A stretch of DNA of 64,000 nt from Pelagicoccus sp. SDUM812002 (GTDB lineage: Bacteria > Verrucomicrobiota > Verrucomicrobiia > Opitutales > Opitutaceae). This document shows, piece after piece, positions 44,426 through 53,759 of this stretch. How positions within the stretch are numbered: the first letter of the stretch is position 1; each line of letters opens with the position of its first letter. The stretch is from assembly GCF_031127835.1 (NCBI RefSeq), contig NZ_JARXHX010000011.1:1-64000 (forward strand). The letters run 5' to 3'. A model generated the notes under the pieces. That model saw nothing but the letters and a program-made list of their open reading frames with translations. It did not search any database and was not told the origin of the DNA. Both the position numbers and the translations under genes were made by a program.

Positions 44426-45847
44426 TTGAAGAAAGTCATTCCCATCGTCCTCGTACTTGCAGGTCTCGCTACCGGATTCCTCCTTTGGCAAAAGGCCAGT
44501 AAAACGGCAGCCCTCGTCTCTGATGCAACTCCCGACATTCCCACCTCAGTCGAGAACCCAGAGTTGCTCAACCGTATCCAAACTGCTACCACACAGGCCA
44601 AAGAAGGTCCCGAAGCCGTCAAAGGCCTCGCCGAGCTCAGCCGACTCTATCACGCAAACGGCTTCACACGGGAAGCCTGGCAATGCTACGCCGCTCTCGT
44701 CCTCGCCGAGCCAAGCGAAGCGCGCTGGCCCTATCACTTCGGACGCATCCTCGCCGGGTACGGCCAACTCGAAGAAGCGACGCCGTATTTCGAAAAAGCG
44801 AGAGAGCTCGCTCCCGACTACATCCCTGCACGTATCCGGCTCGGCGATACGCTCCTGAAACAAAATCGCTTCGAGGAAGCCAAAAATGTCTACGCCAATA
44901 CCCTTTCGAAAGACGACTCGAACGCTTACGCCCTTGTAGGGCTCGCTCGGGTCGCAATCTCAAACGAAGATTGGTCGCAAGCGCGAACCCATCTAGAAAA
45001 GGCAGTAAGCCTCACGAACTACCAGATCGGAGCCGATCTGTTGGGCGACGTCTACAAAAGGCTCAACTTACCCCACCTAGAAAATCGCATCCTGCAAACA
45101 ATCGTCTGGGGAAGCTACGCCGACATTCCAGATCCGTGGTCACTTTCGCTCATGAACGACTCCTACGACGCCTACCAAGTATCGATCGCTGGTGGATGGA
45201 CGGTCCATCAAGGTGACGTCCGGACCGGTCTGCGCTATGTACAGCGTGCCGTTAAGCTCGACCCTGACTCTTCGACCCTTCACTTCCAGCTAGCTGGAGT
45301 CTATATGAAGCTCGGCCAAATCGACGACGCCGAAACCCACTACCAACTGTGCGTAAAACTCCAGCCTGATTTCGCTGACGCCTGGCTGGGACTTATCGAA
45401 ATCGCCAAACAACGACAAAGCCCCACCCTCGTACGTCGAACCCTCCAGAGCGCCTTGCGAGCCGCACCCGACTCTCCGTCCCTCAATATAGAGAAAGGAG
45501 ACCTCCTCCTCGCCCAAAAACAATTTGACCAAGCGATAGCCGCGTACAAGAAATCCATCGAAGTGCGCCCCCAGGAAGCCGTCGGCTACATCTCCCTCGC
45601 TCAAGCCTACCTCGCGCAAAATCGCGTGGAAGAAGGCGTCGAGCAAATGAGGGAAGCCCTGCAAAGAGAACCGCACAATCTGATCGCCCTCACAGCCGTG
45701 CTCTACGATGCCATTTCTCGCTCCGACAAAAAAGAATCTGACTACTGGTTCGCAAGAGTTCGCCAACTCCCGCGCATCGGTGTCACCGGAGTCGACCCGC
45801 TGGAGAACATGTACCGTCAAGCCTTCCGCAGCGAGCCACCCCAATAG
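44426..45847 (+). CDS. Membrane-anchored TPR-repeat protein
   Basis: A single N-terminal helix (IPIVLVLAGLATGFLLW) anchors ~10 TPR units, among them ARWPYHFGRILAGYGQLEEA, SSTLHFQLAGVYMKLGQIDDA, SLNIEKGDLLLAQKQFDQAIAAY and AVGYISLAQAYLAQNRVEEGV. It is a scaffold without a catalytic domain and belongs with the FG-GAP lipoprotein in order and strand; in many planctomycetes and verrucomicrobia these two types form one operon. Start codon is TTG, well supported by the signal-anchor that begins there. Confidence 0.85.
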   Translation: MKKVIPIVLVLAGLATGFLLWQKASKTAALVSDATPDIPTSVENPELLNRIQTATTQAKEGPEAVKGLAELSRLYHANGFTREAWQCYAALVLAEPSEARWPYHFGRILAGYGQLEEATPYFEKARELAPDYIPARIRLGDTLLKQNRFEEAKNVYANTLSKDDSNAYALVGLARVAISNEDWSQARTHLEKAVSLTNYQIGADLLGDVYKRLNLPHLENRILQTIVWGSYADIPDPWSLSLMNDSYDAYQVSIAGGWTVHQGDVRTGLRYVQRAVKLDPDSSTLHFQLAGVYMKLGQIDDAETHYQLCVKLQPDFADAWLGLIEIAKQRQSPTLVRRTLQSALRAAPDSPSLNIEKGDLLLAQKQFDQAIAAYKKSIEVRPQEAVGYISLAQAYLAQNRVEEGVEQMREALQREPHNLIALTAVLYDAISRSDKKESDYWFARVRQLPRIGVTGVDPLENMYRQAFRSEPPQ

Positions 45848-45854
45848 GTGCGAC

Positions 45855-46337
45855 TCAACGAAGCGCCTCGCGCAACGCCCTTCGGGCTCCCCGGTCGACG
45901 AGCGCAAAAAGCAGATCGTCCTGGGATTTCTCACCCGCCCGCTTGTGCCCATCTCGCTTGATTAGCGATGGAGCGAAGCGGTCGAAAGCGTCATAAAATT
46001 CTCGATACAACCCCGCCTGCGATAGGGGTTTTCCGCTTTTCGAGCAAAAGCTGCTCTCTTCCAGCGCAGCACGTCTACTGGGTAGATCAGTTATAGTTTG
46101 CGAATCGCTGTGCACCTCCAATTCGGGGGTAGAGCCTCCCCAACGCTCGAGTGCCCAGAGAAAAGCCTTGAGTTCCAGTGAGGAAGAACGACACGACGCG
46201 AAGCGCCGTACTACAATCTCCGACCGCATCTCATCCGCAACAGCCTCCTCGCACCCTGCGGGAAGATACAAGGCAGCACCGTATCCAATTCCTGAATGCG
46301 GATCGCAGCTGCCATCCACGAAGAGACGAGCCCCCAT
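45855..46337 (-). CDS. Ribonuclease H-like protein
   Basis: A 160-residue RNase H fold. The first acidic residue is in RLFVDGSCDPHSG, the second in SSLELKAFLWAL and the third in EVHSDSQTITD, matching the DEDD-type metal site of RNase HI. It probably cleaves RNA in RNA-DNA hybrids, though the DGS-C variant and short length leave room for another hydrolase. Start Met was placed at the first conserved strand. It begins 5 bases after the holA stop, so the two are co-transcribed. Confidence 0.78.
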   Translation of the reverse strand: MGARLFVDGSCDPHSGIGYGAALYLPAGCEEAVADEMRSEIVVRRFASCRSSSLELKAFLWALERWGGSTPELEVHSDSQTITDLPSRRAALEESSFCSKSGKPLSQAGLYREFYDAFDRFAPSLIKRDGHKRAGEKSQDDLLFALVDRGARRALREALR

Positions 46338-46342
46338 CGAGA

Positions 46343-47449
46343 TTAAGCCAGACAGCGAATCGCCATCGCTCGCAGAGCTTCCTCTTGCTCGTTGGGCCGC
46401 TCTACAATTTCCTCGAAGGCACGGATAAACTCGAGCTGATGATCGATCAAGGTCTTCAGAGGTGGAAATTTGCCCGAACCAATAAGCTTTCCCATATACC
46501 AAAGATTCTGGGTGAAAATATTGTATCCGCTTTTCGCTTTCAGCCCGTCATAGAAGTCGGTGTACTTGGCCGCCGCTCGCTCGAACATCGGCTTACTGAT
46601 GCTCGACCCACTGGTCGTTATTTCACCACCGTCCACCAAGGAACGCAGCTGGATCAAGAGGCGGTTTCGATTTTGCAAGGACGCAATCACAGGGCGCGCA
46701 TCGTTTCCACTGAAAAAATGGCGACGCAAAGCCGAAAGGGTCCAGTTGATATCGCGGGAGAAAAAAGCTTCCGTGCTCTCGAAGAAGTCCCCTTCGCCAA
46801 AATTGGGCGTCAGCTCCTCGATCAGCTTGCTCGTAATTTGCTTTCCAGGCTCACCGAGGTAAGTGCCGAGTTTCCTTGTTTCCTCGATCAAAAGCCGCGA
46901 ATTGCCGTTCACCTTGCTGATCAATACTTCGACCGCATCTCTGGCGATAGTCACCTGCATGGCTTCGCACTCGCGATTGAGCGCCGCCACCAGCGCCTCT
47001 ACGCCGCCGCCTTTCGAATCTACGCCACCGGAGGGGCGATAGTCGCCTGTCTTCTCGAGAAACTTAGCGAATCGCTTGCGGCGGTCCACCGGCGACGCCG
47101 ATATCAAAACGCCTACCTCGTCCGGATTGATTGACTCCAAAACCTCCTGCAGGTCCTCGCAAAGCTTCACGGTGCTTTCCGCTCGTCCGACCTGGTTGTC
47201 GGCAACGAAAGTGATGTCTTTCAACCACACAACGCGCCTGCCACCAAAGAGTCCCAAAGTCTGGACGGCATCGCGGAAACGGTTTACCGCATCGGCTACC
47301 TCGTCCACCTTTCCTGCTTGGCCGCTGATGACTTCGATAGAAAAGTCATCCGTCACATCCTTTTTAATCTCCGCCCAGATGTCCTTAGCCAACCGATTGG
47401 CCAAGTAGTCATCGGGACCGGAAACGTAGATGAAGGGAGCGCTAGACAT
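46343..47449 (-). CDS. holA: DNA polymerase III delta subunit
   Basis: The clamp-loader delta subunit that opens the beta sliding clamp. Features include the N-terminal FIYVSGPDDYLANRLAKDI, RRVVWLKDI, then DEVGVLISASPVDRRKRFAKFLEK, and a C-terminal collar domain with DINWTLSALRRHFFSGNDARPVIASLQNRNRLLIQLRSL. Length 368 fits the family (~340). Start MSSAPF was chosen over a longer frame that has no support upstream. First gene of a unit with the RNase H-like gene. Confidence 0.9.
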   Translation of the reverse strand: MSSAPFIYVSGPDDYLANRLAKDIWAEIKKDVTDDFSIEVISGQAGKVDEVADAVNRFRDAVQTLGLFGGRRVVWLKDITFVADNQVGRAESTVKLCEDLQEVLESINPDEVGVLISASPVDRRKRFAKFLEKTGDYRPSGGVDSKGGGVEALVAALNRECEAMQVTIARDAVEVLISKVNGNSRLLIEETRKLGTYLGEPGKQITSKLIEELTPNFGEGDFFESTEAFFSRDINWTLSALRRHFFSGNDARPVIASLQNRNRLLIQLRSLVDGGEITTSGSSISKPMFERAAAKYTDFYDGLKAKSGYNIFTQNLWYMGKLIGSGKFPPLKTLIDHQLEFIRAFEEIVERPNEQEEALRAMAIRCLA

Positions 47450-47572
47450 GGCACCGAACAATGCCCACACCTCCAGCTGAGAAAAGAAAAATCTGGAGGG
47501 ACGAGTGCCACCTCGGCCAAATCTCAGGATCAAACCGAAGCATAAAGCTTCCAACCTCGGCCGCAGCAGGCC

Positions 47573-49231
47573 CTACTTAGGTCGCCCCCTCAAAATATCA
47601 AAGGCCACGTACAACCCGAGCAAGAAAGAGAGCACATAGCCAACGATTCCAAGTATCGGAAATCCAAATACAATGGGTGGCGTATTGGAGGTCACAATTA
47701 GCGAAGATCCCACCAGCAAACAACCGATAATGATGCCGAGCGTGATCTTGTTGCTCGCATCGCTGATAGCGTCATCCAGATCCTCCAAGCCTCGATGCTG
47801 CAGATTGATCTTAAGGTTATCCTTTTCAATTTTCTTAAGAATCCGCAGCCCTTCCTCCGGTATTCCTTGCAACTGCTCGATCCCCAAGAAAAGGGAATCG
47901 CGAAAAGCCGCAGCCACCCTCTTAGGATTCCGGCGCTCCAATATCAGTTTCTTGAGCACAGGCTCAAACTCATCCTTTATGTTAAACGTTTCATCTAAGG
48001 TCGTCCCTGTCTCCTCCACACATAGGATCGCCTTCGCCATCAAGGAGTAGTCGCGAGCCAGATCGATCCCGTTCCTGCCAAAGACATAAAGCAGGCTCAA
48101 AATGGCACGGCCCACATCGCCCTCGCCCGTATCCGCATTGTAGTGTTGGCGAATCGCTAGATTGACATCACGTTCCATGCGCCGCCGGTCGATCGACTCT
48201 CCTGTATCCGCTAAATTTATACCGATCCTCGTCACTTGCTCCGCATCGGCCTTCACGAAAGCGCGAAAAAGGTCCACCAACCCATAGCGCATGCGCTGGG
48301 TCAATTGCCCCGTCGCTCCCCAGTCTAAAAAGCAAAGTTTTCCATCCGGCATCACGCGAATGTTTCCAGCGTGCGGATCCGCATGGAAATACCCTTGTAT
48401 CATGATCTGGTGAAACATCGAACGGGCGCCCGCCTTAGCGAGGCGTTTCGCCTCTTCGCTACCAGGGATGATCGACTCCAGACGACGACCGTCTATCCAC
48501 TCCATCACCAACACGCGCCGGGTGCAAAAATCTTCGAATATCTTCGGTGAGCAAACCTCTTCGGGATAGGCGTTTCTCCGCGAGAAGAACGAAAGCCCTC
48601 TCGCCTCCCTTCGAAAGTCTAGCTCCCTCTCCAAGCCATCTCGCATCGCTTCCACCACATCGGGTAGATTGATCGGACGCAGGTCTTCGATCCGCTCGTG
48701 AGCTTGCTTGGCCAACCACATCAATATGTCGAAGTCCGCATCGATCACCTTCTCTATACCGGGTCGCTGAATCTTTACCGCTACCCACTCGCCCGTGGAA
48801 ATTAGCCGAGCACGATGCACTTGAGCCATGGAAGCACCCGCAACCGCGGCTTCGTCGAAATCGGAGAAGACGGAGTTTAAATCCTGCCCTATCCCTTCCT
48901 CCAGAATGGGACGTATCTGTTCGTAGGATACAGGTGGCACTTCCTCCTGCAGCTTTCGTAGTTCCTTGATCAAGGCCTCGGGCACCACGTCAGGCCGCAT
49001 GCTCAAAAGCTGCCCAAACTTGATAAACGTTGGCCCCAGCTCCTCCATCACGATTCGCAGCCGCTCCCACTGGCTCTGCTTCTCTGCACCCATCTTGCCG
49101 AGAGCGCTCATCAAGCGAGGCGGCAAGTCCAACTTCTGCAGTAAATCCGTAAAACCGTAACGGGCCAAAACGGTTACGATTTCTTTGGCTCTCACCGCAT
49201 TTGCAATGAACTCAAAGGGCGTTAATGACAT
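47573..49231 (-). CDS. ABC1/UbiB-family atypical kinase
   Basis: A 552-residue protein of the UbiB/ADCK family, linked to quinone or lipid handling. The family-defining KxGQ motif is present as FIKFGQLLSMRPD, followed by GASMAQVHRA, VAVKIQRPG, the catalytic loop FHADPHAGN and a DWG (usually DFG) metal-binding motif in CFLDWGATG. Two C-terminal membrane helices end the protein. It follows a phasin-like gene by 95 bases, a pairing common in this phylum. Confidence 0.92.
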   Translation of the reverse strand: MSLTPFEFIANAVRAKEIVTVLARYGFTDLLQKLDLPPRLMSALGKMGAEKQSQWERLRIVMEELGPTFIKFGQLLSMRPDVVPEALIKELRKLQEEVPPVSYEQIRPILEEGIGQDLNSVFSDFDEAAVAGASMAQVHRARLISTGEWVAVKIQRPGIEKVIDADFDILMWLAKQAHERIEDLRPINLPDVVEAMRDGLERELDFRREARGLSFFSRRNAYPEEVCSPKIFEDFCTRRVLVMEWIDGRRLESIIPGSEEAKRLAKAGARSMFHQIMIQGYFHADPHAGNIRVMPDGKLCFLDWGATGQLTQRMRYGLVDLFRAFVKADAEQVTRIGINLADTGESIDRRRMERDVNLAIRQHYNADTGEGDVGRAILSLLYVFGRNGIDLARDYSLMAKAILCVEETGTTLDETFNIKDEFEPVLKKLILERRNPKRVAAAFRDSLFLGIEQLQGIPEEGLRILKKIEKDNLKINLQHRGLEDLDDAISDASNKITLGIIIGCLLVGSSLIVTSNTPPIVFGFPILGIVGYVLSFLLGLYVAFDILRGRPK

Positions 49232-49326
49232 ACCTGCGGGACTGGGGAATACACAAAATCAGCGTCGTGGAATCACATTCGACCCACGTCGTTACAAAAG
49301 GAAATTATTAGCTGGCAACAGTAGGG

Positions 49327-49656
49327 CTATTCGGCGACCCCTGCGGCGTCCTTCTTCTCGAGCACGGCGAGTCGGGATTCCAGAACAGCCAACTTAGTCT
49401 CCAAGCTCTCGATACGCTCCGCCTGTCCACGTCCCAACCTCTTGAGCATAGAGTCGAAACGCTCTTCCAAGGACTTGGAAGCCTCGTCAAACTCCTGCTT
49501 CCCCTCGTCGGCCAGTTTCTTGGCAGCGTCTTTCGCATCAGTCGCGGAGAGCTTTCCTTTCTCGACCAATTCGTTAAGGGCCTTTTCTGCCTTTTCCGTA
49601 CTAATCGCCGCTGCACCTACTCCAGCAAGCATTACTTTCTTAATGGCATCGATCAT
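49327..49656 (-). CDS. Phasin-like coiled-coil protein
   Basis: A 109-residue helical protein: an N-terminal MIDAIKKVMLAGVGAAAIS segment resembling phasin/PhaI N-termini, then AEKALNELVEKGKLSATDAKDAAKKLADEG and a long coiled coil (ERIESLETKLAVLESRLAVLE). Proteins of this kind are assigned to the polyhydroxyalkanoate granule-associated family, but no PHA synthase is visible here, so a general membrane- or granule-binding role is as likely. Start moved to the second Met because the longer leader is Arg-rich and unconserved. Confidence 0.78.
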   Translation of the reverse strand: MIDAIKKVMLAGVGAAAISTEKAEKALNELVEKGKLSATDAKDAAKKLADEGKQEFDEASKSLEERFDSMLKRLGRGQAERIESLETKLAVLESRLAVLEKKDAAGVAE

Positions 49657-49785
49657 AGACCAAAACCTAATCAGGAAGCGGAGACGACAGCAACGCAAAA
49701 TTCCACCCTCAGACGAGTCTCCCTATGATCCAGATCTCAAAAAAACCAATTGCTCCACCCCATCTATCCCCTATTCCTCCCTAGC

Positions 49786-50262
49786 ATGGCTGAAGCAAAT
49801 TCGATCTCTTCCATTCTCTTCGTCTGCATGGGCAACATTTGCCGTTCGCCTTCCGGAGAAAACGTCATGCGTAAGCTGCTCGAAGATGCCGGCCTCAACA
49901 ACTGTGTGGTCTGCGATTCCGCCGGCACCATCGGCTACCACACCGGCAATCCGCCTGACCCCCGCATGAGCTCCGCTGGTCGCAAGCGCGGTCTCCCCAT
50001 GACCGGTTCCGCTCGCCAAGTCACCGCGGACGACCTAGAGCGTTTCGACCTCATCCTTGCCATGGACAACGAGAACTTCGCAGACCTAGAGCGTCTCTCC
50101 AATCCTGATAACCGCCATAAGATCAAACGCTTCTGTGACTTTTGCATCCAGCATTCGGATACCGAAGTCCCCGACCCCTACTACGGCGGTGCCCAAGGCT
50201 TCGAACACGTACTCGACCTCCTCGAAGACGGCTGCCGCCAAATCCTGAAGCAAATAAGATAG
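49786..50262 (+). CDS. Low-molecular-weight protein-tyrosine phosphatase
   Basis: A 158-residue enzyme of the LMW-PTP family. The N-terminal P-loop ILFVCMGNICRSPSGE has the nucleophile Cys14 and Arg20; the general-acid Asp is in PDPYYGG. GTIGYHTGNPPDPR and AMDNENFADLERLS are family segments. It may act on kinases of exopolysaccharide export or on other phosphotyrosines. Start at the second Met (MAEANS) fits alignments. Confidence 0.94.
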   Translation: MAEANSISSILFVCMGNICRSPSGENVMRKLLEDAGLNNCVVCDSAGTIGYHTGNPPDPRMSSAGRKRGLPMTGSARQVTADDLERFDLILAMDNENFADLERLSNPDNRHKIKRFCDFCIQHSDTEVPDPYYGGAQGFEHVLDLLEDGCRQILKQIR

Positions 50263-50335
50263 GATAACTGAGGATCACCCGTCAGGGCTCCAAATTCAAT
50301 TGCAACACGCCCGCAGAAGTTCGCTAGCCGTAAAT

Positions 50336-51205
50336 ATGCCTGACCGCGACCTCATCGAAGACGCAATCTCTCACCACAGCGGACGCCTCTTCACCATCGA
50401 GGCCCAAGAAGCAATCGGAGGTGGTTGCATCAACGACGCTTACCGAGTCCGAGGTGACGACCAACAATTCTTCGTCAAAGCCAACGAAACGTCCTTTCTG
50501 CACGCTTTCGCCTCAGAAGCCAACGCCCTCCGCGAACTCGCTGCGACGGAAACCATCCGAGTGCCAGAAGTCGTCGATCTTATCGAGGGCGAAACCCAAT
50601 CGTACTTGATCCTCGAATACATCGAGCCCCGCCCCTCAAGCTCCGGAAACTGGAAGTCCCTCGGCCGCAAGCTCGCTCAGCTCCACCGCATCCAACAAGC
50701 GCACTTTGGATGGCAAGAAGACAACAGCATCGGTGCTACACCACAACCCAACCCAAAGACTGATTCTTGGTCCGAGTTTTTCCGAACATACCGACTCGAG
50801 CACCAGCTCAAGCTCTGCTCTAGCCGAGGCTACCAGCTACCTTTCGCTGACAAACTTCTCGCAGCCGTCCCCTCCTTCTTCGTAGACCACGAGCCCAGTC
50901 CCAGCCTCCTGCACGGCGACCTCTGGTCCGGCAACGTCTCCTTCACCAGCGAGGGAATTCCTTTCGTCTACGATCCCGCCAGCTACTACGGCGACCGAGA
51001 AGCCGACCTCGCATTTACTGAGTTTTTCGGAGGTTTCCCGTCAGAGTTCTACCGCGCCTACCAAAAAGAATAGCCATTGGATTCCGGATACGAGCAGCGA
51101 AAAACGCTCTACAACCTCTACCATTGCCTCAATCACCTCTACTTGTTTGGAGCGAGCTACGCCCACCAAGCAGAGCACATGGCCCGTCAACTGCTCTCAA
51201 AATAA
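50336..51205 (+). pseudogene. Fructosamine kinase gene interrupted by UAG
   Basis: A fructosamine-3-kinase/YniA-family gene. Motifs include GGCINDAYRVRG, FVKANE, LILEYIEP, the catalytic LLHGDLWSGNV and YDPASYYGDREADLAFTEFFGGF. The frame ends at a TAG (51071-51073), yet translation in the same frame continues as PLDSGYEQRKTLYNLYHCLN and LYLFGASYAHQAEH to a TAA at 51203. That continuation is the conserved family C-terminus, so the TAG splits one gene. A single base change of a TGG or similar codon would do it. Without readthrough the product lacks its last 45 residues. Confidence 0.88.
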
Positions 51206-51265
51206 GTCTCCAACAAGTCGAAAAGTACTTCACTCTTCACGCTTCACTCTCCACAACTCCCACCC

Positions 51266-52054
51266 ATGTCCCTACTCGAAGCCATCCTACTCGGCATCAT
51301 CCAAGGCCTCACCGAATTCCTTCCCGTCAGCAGCAGCGGCCACCTCGAGCTAGGCAAAGCGATCCTCGGCATAGAAACGACCGAAGACGTCACCTTCACC
51401 GTCGTAGTACACGGTGCCACCGTCCTCTCAACCATCGTCATCTTCTGGCGTGACATCCTCGACCTTCTTCGAGGGCTTTTCACGTCCAGTTGGAATGAAT
51501 CCAAAACCTATATCGCCCTGCTCCTCTGGTCTTCGATCCCCGTCGTCATCGTTGGACTATTTTTCAAGGAAGAGGTGGAAAGCCTCTTCACCGGCAACGT
51601 TCTCCTCGTCGGTTGCATGCTCCTCGTCACCGGAGCCCTGCTATCTTTCACGTACTACTCGCCCAAAGAAGGCGGCCCAGTCACCTTCAAAAAAGCCATC
51701 ATCATCGGCATTTCCCAAGCCATCGCCGTCATGCCCGGCATCTCCCGCTCCGGCTCTACCATCGCCACCGGACTTCTACTCGGCGTCGACAAAAGCAAGG
51801 TCGCCCGCTTTTCCTTCCTTATGGTTCTCATCCCCATCATCGGGGCCAATTGCAAAGACATCATCGACGGCGGCATGGCCAACTCCGTTGTAGCGCCGCT
51901 CCCTCTCATCGCCGGAGCCATAGCCGCGTTCTTATCTGGCGTGCTCGCCTGCAAATGGATGATCTCCGTCGTCACTCGCGGCAAGCTCATCTACTTCGCG
52001 TACTACTGCTTCACCGCCGGCACCATCGCCATCGCTGCGCACTACCTCGCCTAG
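51266..52054 (+). CDS. uppP: Undecaprenyl-diphosphatase UppP
   Basis: Integral membrane phosphatase that recycles undecaprenyl diphosphate for cell-wall synthesis. About eight membrane helices. Catalytic motifs are GLTEFLPVSSSGH near residue 15-27 and MPGISRSGSTIATGLLLG near 150-165, both intact. Length 262 equals the family. The stop TAG is the first three bases of a dispersed palindromic repeat. Confidence 0.96.
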   Translation: MSLLEAILLGIIQGLTEFLPVSSSGHLELGKAILGIETTEDVTFTVVVHGATVLSTIVIFWRDILDLLRGLFTSSWNESKTYIALLLWSSIPVVIVGLFFKEEVESLFTGNVLLVGCMLLVTGALLSFTYYSPKEGGPVTFKKAIIIGISQAIAVMPGISRSGSTIATGLLLGVDKSKVARFSFLMVLIPIIGANCKDIIDGGMANSVVAPLPLIAGAIAAFLSGVLACKWMISVVTRGKLIYFAYYCFTAGTIAIAAHYLA

Positions 52055-52089
52055 GAGGGACGGTTTCCACTCCGTCCTCCCTGCAAGAT
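52055..52089. repeat. Dispersed palindromic repeat, copy A
   Basis: GGACGG...CCGTCC (52058-52077) stem then CTCCCTGCAAGAT. It immediately follows the TAG that ends uppP. It shares the hairpin plus TGCAgGAT tail with copies at 55742, 57731, 58221, 58345 and 13722. Confidence 0.65.
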
Positions 52090-52139
52090 CGCCAATCCAT
52101 GGGCTTGCAGCTCGCTGCAGACCGTGCTGCAGGGTTGCC

Positions 52140-52814
52140 CTACCTCCTCGCAGCTACCCTCTCCAAAAACGCCAGCTTCGCCGCGTCTGCGCTGACCAGC
52201 CGTTTCGCTACCCGCTCTAACCGCAAGCATTCCTCCTCCCGCACAAGGCAGCCCCAGCCCAGCGGAATCTCATCAAAGCGTTTCAGCACCCCTTCATCGA
52301 CCACGAGGTAGCAGAAGTTCGACGCCCCATAACGGGCGATCCGCGAAAACTTCACCCCATCCGCCAACTTGCGTTCCAGCAAGCTCAGCCGGCTTACCAG
52401 CCGCCGCCAGCGCTCGTGCCTCAGCTCGCCGAAGTCGTATTCATCGTATTCGCTAAACAACGACACCCATTGCCGACATTCCGGCAGATGCATCCCTAGG
52501 AGCTCCCGCAAACGCTCGACATCCTCCGCCAAGCCAGCCTGCTCATGAGCCACCGCTTTTTCCACGCTCGCATCCCTCAAGAAATCCGCCCGACTCTGCT
52601 TACACTCCAAAACAAAGGTTTCGCCTAAAGCACCCATTCTCCCAGAGTTTCGATAACCAGCAACGTCCACCCGATAGGGCGAAAGCGGCAATCGCACCTC
52701 CGTCGCCCTCGCCCGACATCCCTGCGCCTTCAGCCACTCCAGCGACAACCCCTTCAGCTCTTGATGCTGTTTAGACTCACCGCTCTTCACTCTCTCCACT
52801 CGCTCGCTAACCAT
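52140..52814 (-). CDS. Putative PD-(D/E)XK-fold nuclease-like protein
   Basis: A 224-residue protein. The N-terminal part has a possible restriction-endonuclease fold: SPYRVDVAGYR gives the first acidic residue and ETFVLECKQSRADFLRD gives a E-x-K motif typical of PD-(D/E)XK enzymes. MmcB-like DNA-repair nucleases have a similar arrangement. The C-terminal half is basic and helical (RHERWRRLVSRLSLLERKLADGVKF, then REEECLRLERVAKRL). A nuclease role is an inference. There is no methylase beside it, so it is not an obvious R-M gene. Confidence 0.6.
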   Translation of the reverse strand: MVSERVERVKSGESKQHQELKGLSLEWLKAQGCRARATEVRLPLSPYRVDVAGYRNSGRMGALGETFVLECKQSRADFLRDASVEKAVAHEQAGLAEDVERLRELLGMHLPECRQWVSLFSEYDEYDFGELRHERWRRLVSRLSLLERKLADGVKFSRIARYGASNFCYLVVDEGVLKRFDEIPLGWGCLVREEECLRLERVAKRLVSADAAKLAFLERVAARR

Positions 52815-52983
52815 ATTACACGAACTTAGCGCCCAACCTACGACATCCTCCGCCCTACCCCCAAATATTCTCCTTCCCCTCGGCTCGCGCTCGGAATCCC
52901 CTCATTCCCTTCCTCAATCCGGCCCTTTGCGGTTTTAACGCTTTCCCTTTCCCCCATCTGCATTCTTCTTTCATTCCTCTAAA

Positions 52984-53577
52984 ATGAAACTCGGATTCCT
53001 CGCATCACACGGCGGTTCAAACATGCAGGCCATCCTTGACGGATGCGCTGCAGGCAGCATTCCCGCGACCCCCGCCCTCCTCATCTGTAACAATCCCGGA
53101 GCGGGGGCCCTAGATCGCGCCGCGAACGCCGGCATGCCAGCCCGAGTCCTCAACGGCAAGACCCACCCCGATCCGTCGGACCTCGACGCCGCCATCCTCG
53201 ACGCCCTGCGCAACGCTGGAGTCGACCTCGTCATCCTCGCTGGCTACATGAAGAAAATCGGACCCCAGCTCCTCGCCAGCTACCAAAACCGAATCCTCAA
53301 TATTCACCCAGCCCTCCTTCCCAAGTTCGGCGGCCAAGGCATGTTCGGCATGCACGTGCATACAGCCGTCATCTCTGCTGGCGAAACCGAATCCGGCGCC
53401 ACCGTGCACCTCATCGACGAAGTATACGACCAAGGTCCGATCCTGCAACAGGCACGCGTTCCTGTCCTTTCCAACGACACACCCGAAACCCTGCAAGCCC
53501 GCGTTCTCTCCCAAGAGCATCAGCTCTACCCCGACACCATCGCCAAAATCGCCAGAGGCGATATCCAGCTTCCGTAG
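52984..53577 (+). CDS. purN: Phosphoribosylglycinamide formyltransferase
   Basis: Third step of purine synthesis: transfers formyl from 10-formyl-THF to GAR. Family motifs: N-terminal LASHGGSNMQAIL, CNNPGAGALDRA, ILAGYMKKIGPQLL, and the catalytic NIHPALLPKFGGQGMFG with Asn-His, then the Asp in VYDQGPIL. Length 197 is normal. Stop TAG is followed by a partial palindromic repeat remnant. Confidence 0.95.
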   Translation: MKLGFLASHGGSNMQAILDGCAAGSIPATPALLICNNPGAGALDRAANAGMPARVLNGKTHPDPSDLDAAILDALRNAGVDLVILAGYMKKIGPQLLASYQNRILNIHPALLPKFGGQGMFGMHVHTAVISAGETESGATVHLIDEVYDQGPILQQARVPVLSNDTPETLQARVLSQEHQLYPDTIAKIARGDIQLP

Positions 53578-53759
53578 GAAGCTGTAGCGAGGCAGGATTC
53601 CCAACTCTCCGATCTAAATCATCGGCCCCCTAAGGACTTCCACGTTCACGATTTCAGCGTCCACCCCAGCGAAAATCGTGCCCGCAAAATTCCCTCAACT
53701 AATCCTTGAATCCACGCCCGGCTTCGACAGCGTCATCGACTTCCCTTCGAACAGCCAAG

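Noticed and set aside
18917-51205. UAG as a sense codon in this organism, from the in-frame UAGs in the MCP relic and the fructosamine kinase
   Set aside because: Many intact genes here end in UAG at the expected family length (uppP, purN, the 57378 and 57807 genes), so UAG is a normal stop. Mutation is simpler.
51206-51265. Repeated TTCACTCTTCAC-like strings before uppP and before the LRV gene (about 55840-55870)
   Set aside because: Short, pyrimidine-rich and imperfect. Too little to separate a real element from chance composition.
52140-52814. Restriction-modification system
   Set aside because: No methyltransferase or specificity gene is adjacent to the nuclease-like protein.
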